NCBI GenBank assembly: GCA_010279815.1
Contig: QEOQ01000122.1
Span: 894,798-958,797 of the forward strand
Reading direction: 5' to 3'
Source of the DNA: Brachionus plicatilis
Taxonomy: Eukaryota; Rotifera; Eurotatoria; Ploima; Brachionidae
Length of the DNA: 64,000 nucleotides
Shown here piece after piece: positions 32,641 through 44,700 of the stretch (the first letter of the stretch is position 1; the number at the start of each line of letters is the position of its first letter). The translations under genes were made by a program, and so were the position numbers. The notes under the pieces were generated by a model that was given only the letters and a program-made list of their open reading frames with translations, ran no database searches and was not told the origin of the DNA.

Positions 32641-33180
32641 TTGGGACGGTCGCCGTGGCTGGCAAACAAAGCCGGTACGGTCTTACCTAGAGCAAAAGTA
32701 AAATTTCGCCACTTTTTTGCACTTATTTGTTTTTGTGTAGTTGTCAGAAAAGTAACTAATGGCACTATGCGAATTCAAATATTCAAAAATGCCAAAGGTA
32801 TTTTATTTTTTCATTAGATTTCTTAGAGAATGTTGTTTATCGAATGCAACGAAAAGAATAGAAGCAAAAAACACTCGGCAAAGCACTAAAAGGCCTTTGC
32901 AAAATCTGGCTAAAAGAAAATTATTATTTAAATTGTTTAAATTAAATGATTGTAAACATTTATCTTTGGGCCGTAATTGTTTTATCTAAATTTAACTTAT
33001 CGAACCAAATTTAAGCCATTCTAAAGATTCTTGATTTAGAACAGAAGCGCGCCAATTTATTTATTGCTTCACTCTGATTCCTCTGATAAAATCAATTTAT
33101 CATCGACTAGCAGCCACGATCGATCCATTTCGAGCACTTATAGCTCTCTGTCATTGATCGATTGTGGCTTCTATTTGCAC
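32600..33180. other. Less AT-rich island: possible promoter or non-coding exon
   Basis: 32,640-32,760 and 33,040-33,180 are richer in GC than the surrounding 20 kb. On the minus strand TTTGCTCTAG/GTAAGACC (about 32,687) is a strong donor; on the plus strand a short frame starts at 32,759 (MALCEFKYSKMPK, then GTATTT). A distant 5' UTR exon of the 554-residue minus-strand gene is one possibility. Confidence 0.3.
33112..33169. other. 58-nt imperfect hairpin
   Basis: AGCCACGATCGATCCAT pairs with ATTGATCGATTGTGGCT (one G:T on one strand, one mismatch), and an inner GAGC/GCTC stem closes a 7-base loop. Size and shape would suit a small structured RNA or pre-miRNA, but 17 bp is short for a miRNA duplex. 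Confidence 0.4.
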
Positions 33181-36100
33181 AACTGTCCGCTTTTCAAAGC
33201 TTAGGCCAAAATCAAGACCATCTAAAAAGGTGCTACAGATTAAATACAATTTCTGGATAGAAAAATAGATATACAGTTCTATCTCTACCTTGGGTAATTA
33301 ACATCAGTATCTGAAAATATTTAAAACATGATCTAAAAAATATACAAGATATTAGATTTCGGTTTAATCGGGCTTCCAAAAGCGCCGATTAAACTAATCG
33401 AGATTGTAATCAAATCGCTTGGAAATGGCTCAGAACAAACTTGATATTGGAATATCGATTTTCCCAGTTAATCAAAATTCTCATGAATAATCTCGGCATT
33501 GATGGAATTTCGAAATTAAAATTAAGAAATGTCCCACGCGATCAAGTTTTATTTGAAATTATTTTAAAATTTAGCTTGAAAAAACAATTAAGTATGCTTG
33601 AGTTTTTTCCTACCTTGATGATTCATCTGAGACACATAGTTAGACCTATTTGTTTTTATTTATGACAAAAATTTAGCCTTGGCTTCAACCCTTTTGTTTT
33701 TTTTTTTTTAAATAAATGAAATTATAGAATTTTTTTTGTTAAATTTGATGAAAATTCTAAGGAAATTCTTGATTGTAATTAAACTATTTTTATCTAATAA
33801 ATAAAAAGTAATACTCATTAATCATCCTTTTTTGCTTGTATAATTAAATATGAACTACGGCAATTCAAATTAATGTACGGCTTTGCAACCCACGAAACAA
33901 AGATAAAAAAAACATTTAAAATATTCGCCAAAAAGTTTAATACTACTACTAGGCATTATTGAGGAATTTTTATTATTCTGCCATTTTAAAATAACTCTTA
34001 TCTAATTAATAAAACAAATGATCATTGGATTTGCAATGGTCATTAAATTTTATAGTTAACAAATTTCCAAATTATTTTTCTTATTATTTAAAATCTCAAA
34101 TCCTCAATTTATTCTAAAGAAGAGAAAGAGAAATTTTAAAAAAATTTAAATTAAATTTTGGAGAAAAAAAACTTTTTTTTTTATATAAATTTATTAAATT
34201 TCTAAATTAATTTATCAAATAAATAAATATTAATAAATCTTAATTATTTTTTATTTCTAAAATCGCTGATCTGATCAAAAAACAATAATTTAAATCATAA
34301 ATAATTCTGATGAAGCATAAGCTCGACCTACTAGGATTTAGCTTAGAAGCAATTTCTATCATTTGCATCAGAAACTAAAAGCTAACAAAAAATTTGTATT
34401 TAACTAACTGATTATTTAACTTTTATTTATTTAAAATAAATAAATTTAAAATTTGTATATTATTACTTTAATCTAGAATATTCCAAAGCAAAATTAGTCA
34501 AGAAAAATTGTTTTTGGTCTTAAAATTTTATCAAAAATTTTACCTAAAAATTCAATTCTTTTTTATCCAAAAAAAAGTAATGAATTCAAATAACTAATAT
34601 CTTTTTTTTTTGCCTGAGTCGACTCAAATCAAATTTCATCAAAAAGAAAAAGTTAATCAATCTTTTATTATTCTCAACATTTCATCAAATCGATCAAAAT
34701 TTATTGCTTCTAATTCAGCTTGTCAAATCTTGATAAGAAATTAATCAATTGTACAAAAATCTTTTGCTAATTTATCTATTACTAAAATTTTATTGAAACA
34801 AAAAAAAAATTAATATATTCAAAATTGGAAACAATTTGTATGCAAATTTAGATGTAATGAAGCGTAAATATGTCGAAACATGTAGATTAAACAGATCAAA
34901 AAATCTAAATCGGTTGCTTAGTCTAAACACGATTTAGAACCGATAATTTATACTTTGGCGCGTGAATGGAAATTTTCCAAAAAATTTTTACTCAATTTTA
35001 GTTGAAAAAAAACAAAAACAAATTCTAAAAAAACAAAGTTTTTAAGCTCTAAAAGTGAACCAGGTGCAAGACTATGCTCAGTTTATAATAATTCTGAACA
35101 AAAATAATTTTTTCTCGCATCTGGAGAAATCTAATAGCACAACAGCTTGCTGATATTCGAGTAAGTATTGAATCATTCAGAAAAGTGAGATAAATCTGTT
35201 TTTTATTAAAATTTAAAATTAACAAATTGCAAAATCTAGAGTAAAAAAATACTTAAAAAATCAATTAATTTTTTTTTTAAAAAATTATTGAAAACTCGAT
35301 TAATGAACATTTATTGTATATAATCTAACATTATTTTTAACATTTAGTTTAAGAGAATCAATATGCTTTGTTCTCGCCAATTTTTTTTTTAATTAGTGTT
35401 TTGTTGAAAGAAAAGAGGCGAAATAACATCCAAAATAACATTCAGCTATCTTTATTCGAATTGTTTGGATTTGAAATTTAACGAAGCCCAAATATTGGAA
35501 TCTATCAAAATAAAAGATAACAACACATTCTTAATCATCATGATTTTTGGAATTGTTTGTTATCTCTCTCTCTTTTTTTCTTATTTTGTTAAGAACTCTT
35601 CAAAAGCATAAAGAGATTAATAGAAAAAAAACAACGCTTTCGATTTATAAAACTTAAAAAGCTAGATATTAGAGTAATTTAGAAAATTTTTTTTGTTTTG
35701 TATTTATAATTGCCCGAACTCATTAAAATAAAAAAGAAAAAGATAAACAAGAAAAGATATCTATTTATATTTTTGTGGCAAGGCTGATTTTGATCATGGT
35801 AAATAAATCTTTTATGAACATATTTTCAGCTAAAAATTCCTCTAAATTGTAGATCTGGTATCTAATTATCTAATTTCAAGATATATTCGATACCGTAAAT
35901 TAATAATTGTTAACAGTAGGGAAAAAATTTAATTAATTTTTTAATTCGGTGGCTATCACGTGATATTTCAAATCTCAGACAATCTTGAATTCGGTTTTTG
36001 ATCAATTCACTTGCAAACAACTTGGGAGTAAATATTTTGCACTCATAAGACAACGCTTAATCTTTGAACAAGCTGAAATTTAATAATTGCTTTTAAATCC

Positions 36101-36830
36101 CCATTAAATCCAATTTTACTAATTACTTTTATTTTTAGCGTTTTGGCATCTGATATTCATAAATGTTCTCAAAAATATTTATTTTACAATTTATGAAATA
36201 TTAGTCGATAAAAAAAATAAAAATCTCGTTAAAAAATCTTTGTAAAAAATTTAATTTTTTTTCTTTGATTAAAACAAAATATTTCAACTATTTCTTGGAA
36301 GAAATTTTTTGCTTTCTTTATTTTCATGCAAATTAATTATTTTCCTTTTAGAACTGGTTTTTGAGCTTAAGCTAAATGATTTTGTTTGTTTTTCAAAATT
36401 TGCACAACATTTAACTAATCTAATATTGATTCTAAATTTAATGCAATTTTGAAATATTGATTTTTAAAAAATTTGCCATGTGATTTCAGAATGAAATTGG
36501 TATTTTTGTCGTCGAAATTAAAATTTTTTTATTTATTCTCTTAAAAAAGAGCTAACCTATCATCCACAATATCTCCTACAAAAATTTTACCACCCAGAAA
36601 CTTAAAATTAAAGAAAAATTTTTATTGGACCTGTTTTTGCATCATATAGTACCGATTAATAATCATCACTTTTTTGACTTTTTTTAATAAAACATAGAAA
36701 AAAATTTTTTTTTTTTCAAAACGTGTCAAAATGAATCGAACTTTTTAAGCGTTTATTTCTTTATATCGTTTAAAATAAAAAAGTTGAAAAATTTGGCAAA
36801 TTCAATTTTATTATTATTATATATTATTAA
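33180..36830. other. Gene-free AT-rich stretch
   Basis: One diverged family 1 LINE hairpin at about 34,305 (CTGATGAAGCATAAGCTCG). Nothing else supported. Confidence 0.4.
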
Positions 36831-36834
36831 ATAA

Positions 36835-37235
36835 TATACAGCAAGCCAGTGGCTCGCGGAGCTGGTAACCAGTCATAGCAGATATTTTCATCTCTGGTTA
36901 TCTGGTCGGGTACCTGTTTTGTATTTGTTGACCTTGTATTGCTCAACAATTGTCGCGTTCTTGACTTGGTCAGGTGGTTCATTCCAAGATGGGATGGCTC
37001 AATTTATAAAGAAGCTATTTCTTAGTGGACAGTTCCTCACAAATTGACTGTAAAACTTGTGTTTGGTGCCACGATAGAGCCAGCAGTTCTTCTGATAGGC
37101 CAGAATCAATTGATTCTATTTATGTTCTTGTTGCATTCGAAGAATTGTAGCTCTTCGTTGCACTCTCTCCAGTTTTATTATGTCTTGTTTTGGGATCTCC
37201 ATGCCCTATTCAATTAGAGGTCTTATGTGGGTCTT
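36835..37235 (-). pseudogene. Decayed LINE reverse-transcriptase C-terminus with terminal hairpin
   Basis: The minus strand reads THIRPLIE then KLERVQRRATILR and GTKHKFYSQFVRNCPLRNS, FINXAIPSWNEPP: the end of a CR1/Jockey-type polymerase, with stops. The element ends in AGCCACTGGCTTGCTGT, where AGCCA pairs with TGGCT, followed by a TAATAATA-type tail: a third LINE family here with a 3'-terminal stem. Confidence 0.7.
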
Positions 37236-37296
37236 TTACAGTATCTTTCAAAAATTTAGAAATTAATTATTTTGTTTATCTTAAATTGTTTATTTA

Positions 37297-37826
37297 TTGT
37301 ATTTGAGGCAATATATCATATTAAAGAAAATTTTTTTTTTAAAAAAAGACAATTTTTTTGTCGAAATGTTTTATAGAAAATTAATTTATAGAAATTATTA
37401 TAGAAAATTTATTAAGTCTCAGAGTCCGGTCGAATTGGCTCAAGTTTTACATTATTTTGAAAATAATTACATTGGCTTGGTCGATCCAGAAGATGAGAAT
37501 TGTTCACGTGTTATACCACAATATCCTCCAAGCTATTGGAATCTTAGGAAACGAATCCAAAAAGGTCTACCTAGGTCAAATAATAGCTTGAAGGCTTCGA
37601 GGCTTGGCATTAGTCTCTTTCGAAAGATGTTGGATCACATTCAAATGTAAATAAGTTGGCTAAACATTTGAAAAATGAGCAGCATCTAACAGATGAACTA
37701 ATTGAACAAATTAATAGTGGCATAGTTTATCCACGTGAAAAATCAGAAATTAAAAAAGATAATGAAATTCTGTCTTTGTTTAGTGTTTACAAAGACATAA
37801 AATTAGCAAATTTTTCGATAGATTAA
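37297..37826 (+). pseudogene. MULE-type transposase, C-terminal fragment (frameshifted)
   Basis: Frame 1 (to 37650) has VIPQYPPSYWNLRKR, IQKGLPRSNNSLKAS; frame 2 (37650-37826) continues NKLAKHLKNEQHLTDELIEQ, INSGIVYPREK and stops at LANFSID. The order 'W....R...GLPR(T/S)NN ... L..EQ.L(T)...IEQ...G' is that of the FLYWCH-associated MULE transposases common in invertebrate genomes. The catalytic DDE part is missing. A single frame break separates the halves. Confidence 0.7.
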
Positions 37827-37999
37827 TTCTTGTTTTAAAATAATTAATTGTTTAATTGGTCTTTTTTCTAAAATTACAAATTTGATGCCTATAAATTAAT
37901 ATTAATATATATAATATAAACCAAATAAATAAAAAATAAAAATAATATAAACCCAGAGTTATGAATATTACTAAAAAATTATAATGAAATCTCACTTGC

Positions 38000-39062
38000 A
38001 TATGTACAAAATCGAAACCAAATCGGACCAATGTTTAAAACATGCATTGGTGTTAAACAAGGTGGCACGTTGTTTCCAAACTTATTCTCAATTTATGCCG
38101 AACAATTGTTTGAAAAAATTAGAAAGACAAATCTAATAACAGAAGTGAATGGAATTCAAACTGGAGTGCTTTTGTACGCTGACAACTTACTGCTAATTAC
38201 CGATAGCGCAGAAAAGCTCCGAAAAGTCCTCAAAATTTGTGAAAACTTTGGTCAAGAAAAGGAAATTAAATTCAATCCAAAAAAAACACAAATAATGGCA
38301 ATCAACAACAAGAAAAAAGAAAAATGTACCCTCTGCAATCAAGAGATTGAGTGGGTACAAAAACTCAAATTCCTTGGTGTTACAGTTACACAAAATAACA
38401 AAAGCAATATACACCTTCAAGAGAGAAGATTGGCAAGTTGGAAAGCATATCATGCACTTAAGTCACAAATCGAAATTGAAGGAAAAGACCTGGACCAAAA
38501 AGTTAAAAGTCAACTTTTTAAAACTTACATTAGACTAATTATGTACTACGGCTTAGAAAACTGTTACCTAAACAAGACTGAAACAAAAAAATTCAAACAA
38601 TGGAGGGCATTTTGATGAAAAGAATCATAGGAGTGAATAAAAGGACACATACAACGAACTTACTTTATGCATTAGACGTTGAACCGGTTGACTTGAAAAT
38701 TAAAAAAATCAAGACGGAATTTGCGAGACGATTACTTGAGAATGGCTACACTCACGAATTGCTACAATCGATCGAGAATGAAGAATAAGACGAAAATAAG
38801 TTCAAGAATAAATTTCTAAATGAGATGAAAGAAATTTTAAAAACTCAAGAAAAACTAGAAATCGAAAAAATAAAAAGAGTAATCAAAGAAACAGAGGAAG
38901 AAAAAAAAATAATGACAAAGAATGGTACAAGCGACTCAATCAAAACATGTTTTTTTTTCTTTTTTTTGTTTATATTTTTTATTTCTTCTTTTAAAACTTT
39001 TTTGTTACATCGCCAGAATTGGCGTTAATTGAATTAAATAAATAAATAAAAATAAATTAATA
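38000..39062 (+). pseudogene. 5'-truncated LINE: reverse transcriptase, second family
   Basis: 38031-38615 reads CIGVKQGGTLFPNLFSIYAE (palm), then VLLYADNLLLITDS (YADD changed to YADN), IKFNPKKTQ and KLKFLGVTVTQNN; an overlapping frame 38600-38788 continues MKRIIGVNKRTHTTNLLYAL. A catalytic Asp is lost and the frame shifts, so it is inactive. The 3' end carries CGCCAGAATTGGCG (39,011-39,024), a self-complementary stem, then (AAAT)n. Confidence 0.8.
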
Positions 39063-39129
39063 AACAATTTTATTTATAAATATAAATCTTCATAATTTCC
39101 ATAATTTTCAAAAAATTATTCATCCAACT

Positions 39130-39960
39130 AAACTCGCCTGTGTCCCGTTGTCAGAAATGGCGAGAACGTTTAACGATTCCATGAACAAGCTAACTAATAA
39201 CTATATCCATCAACCTGTGTACGACAACATCAATTCGACACAAAGAAACAGTAAACAACAAAGACATATGTAGAACCAAAACCCTCCAGTATAGTGTTCA
39301 ACAACCGACTTTTGAAATTAATCAACCCCAAAACAATTTTCATACCCAAGAACCATTCTACCAGCAACTAAACTCGAACCATTTATCACAAGACGCTCAA
39401 TTCAACACGCAATACTCCACACACCAAATCAAGTCCACCAATACGCAATTAACAAGTTAAAATTAAAAAAACATTTAACACAAATTTCAAAGACTACTTC
39501 ATCTAAGAAGACTATATATCAGCACACAAACCGAATGGTGACATTACAACAGCGTTTTTCTACCAAGAAGAAGAACTAGTCATTAAGACAGATAACCCAG
39601 CTAAAATAGAGTATCTCAAAACCTGGTCTGATGACGCCTTCGAACATGGTCTAATAGAAGAAACTAAAAAAAACAAATTTTACCTGGCCCTACATACTAA
39701 CTTTAATATTGAATCGGCTTAATCTAAAAAGCATTTATTAGAAACTAATCAAATAGACGATGTGATTAGAATGGTTAAGAAGTCAACCAGACAAAAGCTC
39801 ACTGTAGTTTAAGCAAATAAATGTCCATCAAAAACCCCAGTGTGCCTACGGTGCAATGGATCACACTCTCATAAAAATTGTACAATTAATGACCCTTAAG
39901 ATTATCTATGCGCCAACTGCGGTGATAAACACGCAACTTGCTCCATATAAGCCGGTTCAA
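39130..39960 (+). pseudogene. LINE ORF1 relic with zinc knuckles
   Basis: The plus strand has Asn/Gln-rich coding-like sequence, then a folded segment (NGDITTAFFYQEEELVIKTD; TWSDDAFEHGLIEETKKNKF), then PVCLRCNGSHSHKNC and CANCGDKHATC, two CX2C-type knuckles typical of non-LTR ORF1 nucleic-acid-binding proteins. At least four in-frame stops interrupt it. No polymerase follows, so it is a separate relic from the 38-kb copy. Confidence 0.7.
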
Positions 39961-40325
39961 AAGTTTAGAAATTCAGATGATCCAAATGATTAAAGAATTA
40001 TAACAATTTTTTTATGATTAATTCTTGCGCATTTTCTAATTTTGAGTAAATTGTGCTCTTAAACTGCTTAATTAAAATACTCTACTACTCCTCATGTCCT
40101 TTCAAAATAAAATATAAAAAAAATAAAAAATAAAATTTCTAAACTTTTGCAACATACTGTAGACGATTTTAAACTTTTTTTGCGTTCTATCAAATGAAAG
40201 CTTTTTTGAGATGGCAGAGCGTTGTGTTTGCTTTTAGCGCTACTGCCTTCTGTTGTTCACTTCAGCTCAGTTCGCTGTTTATTTTAATACCTAATAATAT
40301 TTTTTATTTTTAATTAAAATAATAG

Positions 40326-40440
40326 TTAGGGGAGGACCCCGGGCAGTTTGGAATGGTAATTAGCCTCCCTTTCAGCCCCGTGTTAAGTAGTTTTAATAAT
40401 TAAGAAAAAAGTGAACAAAATTTTGAAAATGATACAAGAC
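40326..40440 (+). repeat. Dispersed repeat, copy 3 (diverged)
   Basis: GGGGAGGACCCCGGGCAG, GGAATGGTAATTAGCC and CAGCCCCG parallel the 20.56 and 20.95 kb copies. It is followed by the same kind of A-rich tail. Confidence 0.45.
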
Positions 40441-40826
40441 AAACAGATTTTTTTTTTTTTTTTTTAATACCTAATAACATATCTAATAAGTTTGCTTCAC
40501 TTAAGTTAAATAATTACAAATTTTCCATATGCTATACTGATTTCGGAAATTCATGTTTAACTATTATTAAAATTTTTATATAAGATATAATTTTGAGTTC
40601 AGCTAGATATTCTATTAGCCTTGGATCGGTATTAATTTTTTAAGTTAAATCCAACATTAAAGCTTAATATTTTTATTTTATTTTTAATTTTTGACAAGAA
40701 TTGCAAGTATCACAGCTGCATTTAATTTAAAACTTAATTTTAATTCGAATCAAAGGCGGAAATCGGCGAAATTTAAAAAAGGCAAGAAAGATTAATTTGG
40801 TAAGTGAGATGGTGTTTGTTGTATAT

Positions 40827-41381
40827 TAGTGTTGGGTGGCGGTCCTGGAAAGACTGATCCAAGAACGACGATCAAGACCGTCTAAAAGACTGTTTTTTTG
40901 CAAACGACCGGCCCTATTCAAACGGGCTGTCTAAAAGAAAGGAAATTTAAATATGACATGAATTTTATTATAATTTAAAGAAATAAGTAAAATTATTTGT
41001 TTATGATTTTATTAAACACAAAGATTTTTTTTATTTTTAGCTAAATAATGATTCATTTTCATAAATAAAAATATATAAAAATAAAAATTAATTTTTCTGC
41101 TATTTCAAACTTGATATACTGTTGATGAAAAAAGTCTTTCTGTTCCATAAAACTGTTCTTCTTAAATAAAAACATATTAAATAAATAAATATATTTACGA
41201 GTCAATTTTAATATTTAAGATAATTTGTTTTTGATCCAAATAAATATAAAACCGTATATAGGACCGGTCCTAGGCGAACGGTCAGGACTGATTTAGAAGA
41301 CCGCCCATCTAGACGGTCCAAACCGTCTGACTAGGCCAAAATAGACCGGTCTTATAGGCGGACGATTGTACTCCATCACTA
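40827..41381. mobile_element. 555-bp non-autonomous hAT element
   Basis: Ends TAGTGTTGGG... and ...CTCCATCACTA (inverse TAGTGATGGAG) are short terminal inverted repeats of hAT type. Perfect 8-bp target duplications TTGTATAT lie at 40,819-40,826 and 41,382-41,389, the hAT hallmark. Both subterminal regions carry many copies of GACGGTC/AGACCGTCT/ACCGGTC motifs, likely transposase-binding sites. The interior is AT-rich and non-coding. It must rely on a transposase encoded elsewhere. Confidence 0.85.
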
Positions 41382-41735
41382 TTGTATATCAAGTTGGTTT
41401 TTACTTTATGTTCGGACTAAGGGAAACAGTTTTTGATTATTACTTTTATTTATTTAATCCAAATAATTATTTCATCAAATTTTCTATTTTCAAGAGTTAA
41501 AAAAAAGATAGATTTTTTTTTATTTTGCTTTCACTGATTTATAGTTTTGAATCCATAATTCGAGTTTTTAGACGAAATAAAAAATTTATGAATTTGAATT
41601 TTTGAATACCTGAACCTTTTGAGTAAGACTTTAAAAATTTTGAGTAAATTTTCATTCAAAATTAAACTTTATAAATTTTGATACGATTTCATTGCGTCAT
41701 TATTGGAAAACAGAAATTAATTTTTTATTTATCAT

Positions 41736-41780
41736 TTATTTAATGCCTCAAGTCTTTGAAGTCATCAGGCTAAACACATC
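41736..41780 (-). repeat. Possible LINE 3' end
   Basis: An (ATTT)n tract precedes AATGCCTCAAGTCTTTGAAG and CATCAGGC. On the minus strand this is a small GCCT/AGGC stem followed by an A/T tail, resembling other 3' ends here. Weak. Confidence 0.3.
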
Positions 41781-41789
41781 TACATCAAG

Positions 41790-44700
41790 ATTTTTTTTTT
41801 ACACCTTCACAAAACGATATGGTAAAACAACATCAGATAAAATATTATATCAAACTTATTTAATACATTAAAAAATTTGATTTAAAGTTAAAATTTAAAT
41901 TTATTGTGACATAAATTAGTTTCGAATAATGAGCTTTTAAAAAAGACTGATTTGACGAAATTAATTTTGAATACTTCTTCCATTTGATCAATTCAATTTG
42001 AATAAAATATCTCTCTAAATCGGAACAAATTTATTTATCACCCAGCTTATTTTATGCTAACATTTAAAAAAATTTACAAAATGAAGCCAATTTCATTTAA
42101 TTATATATTCATGAAATGCACTTCATTTTTTGTTATTTTTTTTCGTTAAATTATTTTAGAATAATAAAAACAACTTCAATTTGAAAAAAATCTAAAATAA
42201 TTTTTTAAAAAATTTTTTACTATCAAATTAAATTAGATATAATTGTTACTGATATAGCTGTAATTTGAATAATTTTTTGTAAAACCATTGGGATTTTATC
42301 AAGCCAAATAGAGAATTTCAAATTAATCACATAAGAGGATTGGTTTTTAGAAACATTAATTTGGATAAATATTTGCTGAAATTAGGCCTGATTATGAATT
42401 GTTCCTGAAACGAAGCATTTTTTCATCATAAGTGTTTTATAAATATAAAATGATACCTCGATTTTAAAGTAATTGGTCATCACGGAATACTTTGATTAGA
42501 GTGTCTAGGATACTTGAGCTCAAGATGTTTGACGACGGATCAATTAACCGCTTTAGTGACCAATTTAAAATTATTTATTTATTTCAAGGCCTAATTAATT
42601 TCAATTGTTAATTCGACTTTTAATATTAACTTAAAACTCAGACACTGGCTTTTCGAAAAGATAGGTCTATTCGAATAATTTGCTCATTTGTTATGGCTCT
42701 TAGAAATTTTATTCACTCAGTCTATGTCTTGCACAAGAACCAAGTCAACCAAAATTCACATTGTTAAGATTTCTTCTAACATTTGTCAAGGAAAACAATT
42801 AAAATTTTATAATTATTAGTTTTTTGATATTTTGAAATTCTTAAAATAATTATTTTTGTCGGTATGCATTCTCAAATTTTAATATGACATGTAATTTCCA
42901 AATTAAGGATATGAATTTAAAACCGTGCTAAAATAATCAAAGGGAAGGTGAAGAAAAAAAAATCACAAAAAAGATTTTTCAATTTTTAAAGAATAATAAT
43001 TAATAATATTTTTTTTCTTCATCGTTATACTAAAAAATCTTACGAAATATAAAATTTCCAATTTTATTTAATAGGAGAAGAATTTTTTCGTTTAGTTTTA
43101 CATAATTGAAAAATATTAATCAGCTGCTAATAACTATGAAAACATCGAATAAGCATTTAATTAATTTATTTAAATATCTACTCAAGGTCTTAAAGAATCT
43201 TTAGAAAAACTAGGCACTAGTTAAATTATAATTTTAAAGATCAGTTTAGAGATTGTTTTTAACCTTTAGAAAAGATGAGTTTTAAACACTTTTTAGCTTT
43301 AACAGTAAGAAGACATTATATTCATTACCAAAGCTCTTAATTTAACTTTATTAAATATTATATCTTAATCAGATTAATTAAATTAAGTTTTTTCTTGGGA
43401 TCTTTTGTAACCGTAATACACGATTAAAATAAAGCAGGCTTTTATCTTTAAAACAGTGAAACAATGGCTAAAATTGACAATCAGATAATGCAAATATGTT
43501 TTATATTAAAATTAAAAATCTGTTCAATATTAGGATTTATTTATGAAAATTTAAATTAAATCTAAAATCGGCCAGCTTGAATAAAAATCACGTTTAATTT
43601 TTTAAGTATGTTTTTTGAAATCAAGTGGTTATAAAAAACAATTCTACTTTTTATTTCTAGATTTATAAAAAAAAAACATCAAATTTTCCTAGACTAAAAA
43701 TGTCATGATAAAATGACTGAATTTAAATTGTATTTTATTTATCGATTTGTGAAAATATTTTAATTAAAAAAAATTATTTTTTTCAACCATTACTTATAAA
43801 CAAATAGAATTTAGTTATAAAATAATAAAAATAGAGATAAAAATCAGAATATTTCAATCGGTGCCTTTGAGCTTTTGATGTAATTAAAAATAATAATATG
43901 GAATTTATAGAATAAGTTAGAATAATACTGAATGAAATAAAAATCTTTTAAGGTACATACCAAGTTTGTTGTTGCTCAAAAAAATGATAAATAATTTGTA
44001 GTAAATTTTCTTATGTTAATGTAAATTTAGTCATAAATTTTCTTAATTGTTTAGTTGCTATAAAACCTAAATTTAAGTGTCTAGAGTGAATTTAATTAAC
44101 TTTTTTGGTAAATTTAATTTATTAAATTAAATAAACGTCAATAATTTTATTTTTTTTGCATGAATAAATTTAACAACTTTAGACTTGTTTAAAAATGATT
44201 ATGTTTATTCTGCATTCAATAGCTAATTTGGTCTATATGATATGAAGTTTAAATTTAATTTAAAAAATAGATTATTATTTTATTGAATTTTGAAAATTTC
44301 TTAAATAGTTTTAAGAATTTTTTTGATAGTGAAAAAAACATATTAAAAGTCGTCGAGATTTAATTTTCTTATCATCTTAAAATATAAAATTTCTAAAATA
44401 ATTTTAAACAGAAAACATTTATTTTTGTATTCAATTAACCATGGTATTATTTTATTCTTTTTTTGTTTATCTCATCGAGTTTTAATTCAAATATTTAGAT
44501 GATTTTAAAGGTTTTTATACGCCCTTTGCAAATAAATTTTCTATGAATTGTTTTTATGTATATTGTGAAACAATATGACACTTAAAATTAGAATAATTAA
44601 AAATGAAAATGACAATTTTATTTTATTAATTTTTTTATTGATACGCATATAAATTAAACTGATACTCAAATTTAAATTAAGTTTTATCTTAGGTATTTAT

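Noticed and set aside
37297..37650. Independent host gene
   Set aside because: The GLPR(S)NN motif and the frameshifted continuation identify a MULE transposase tail.
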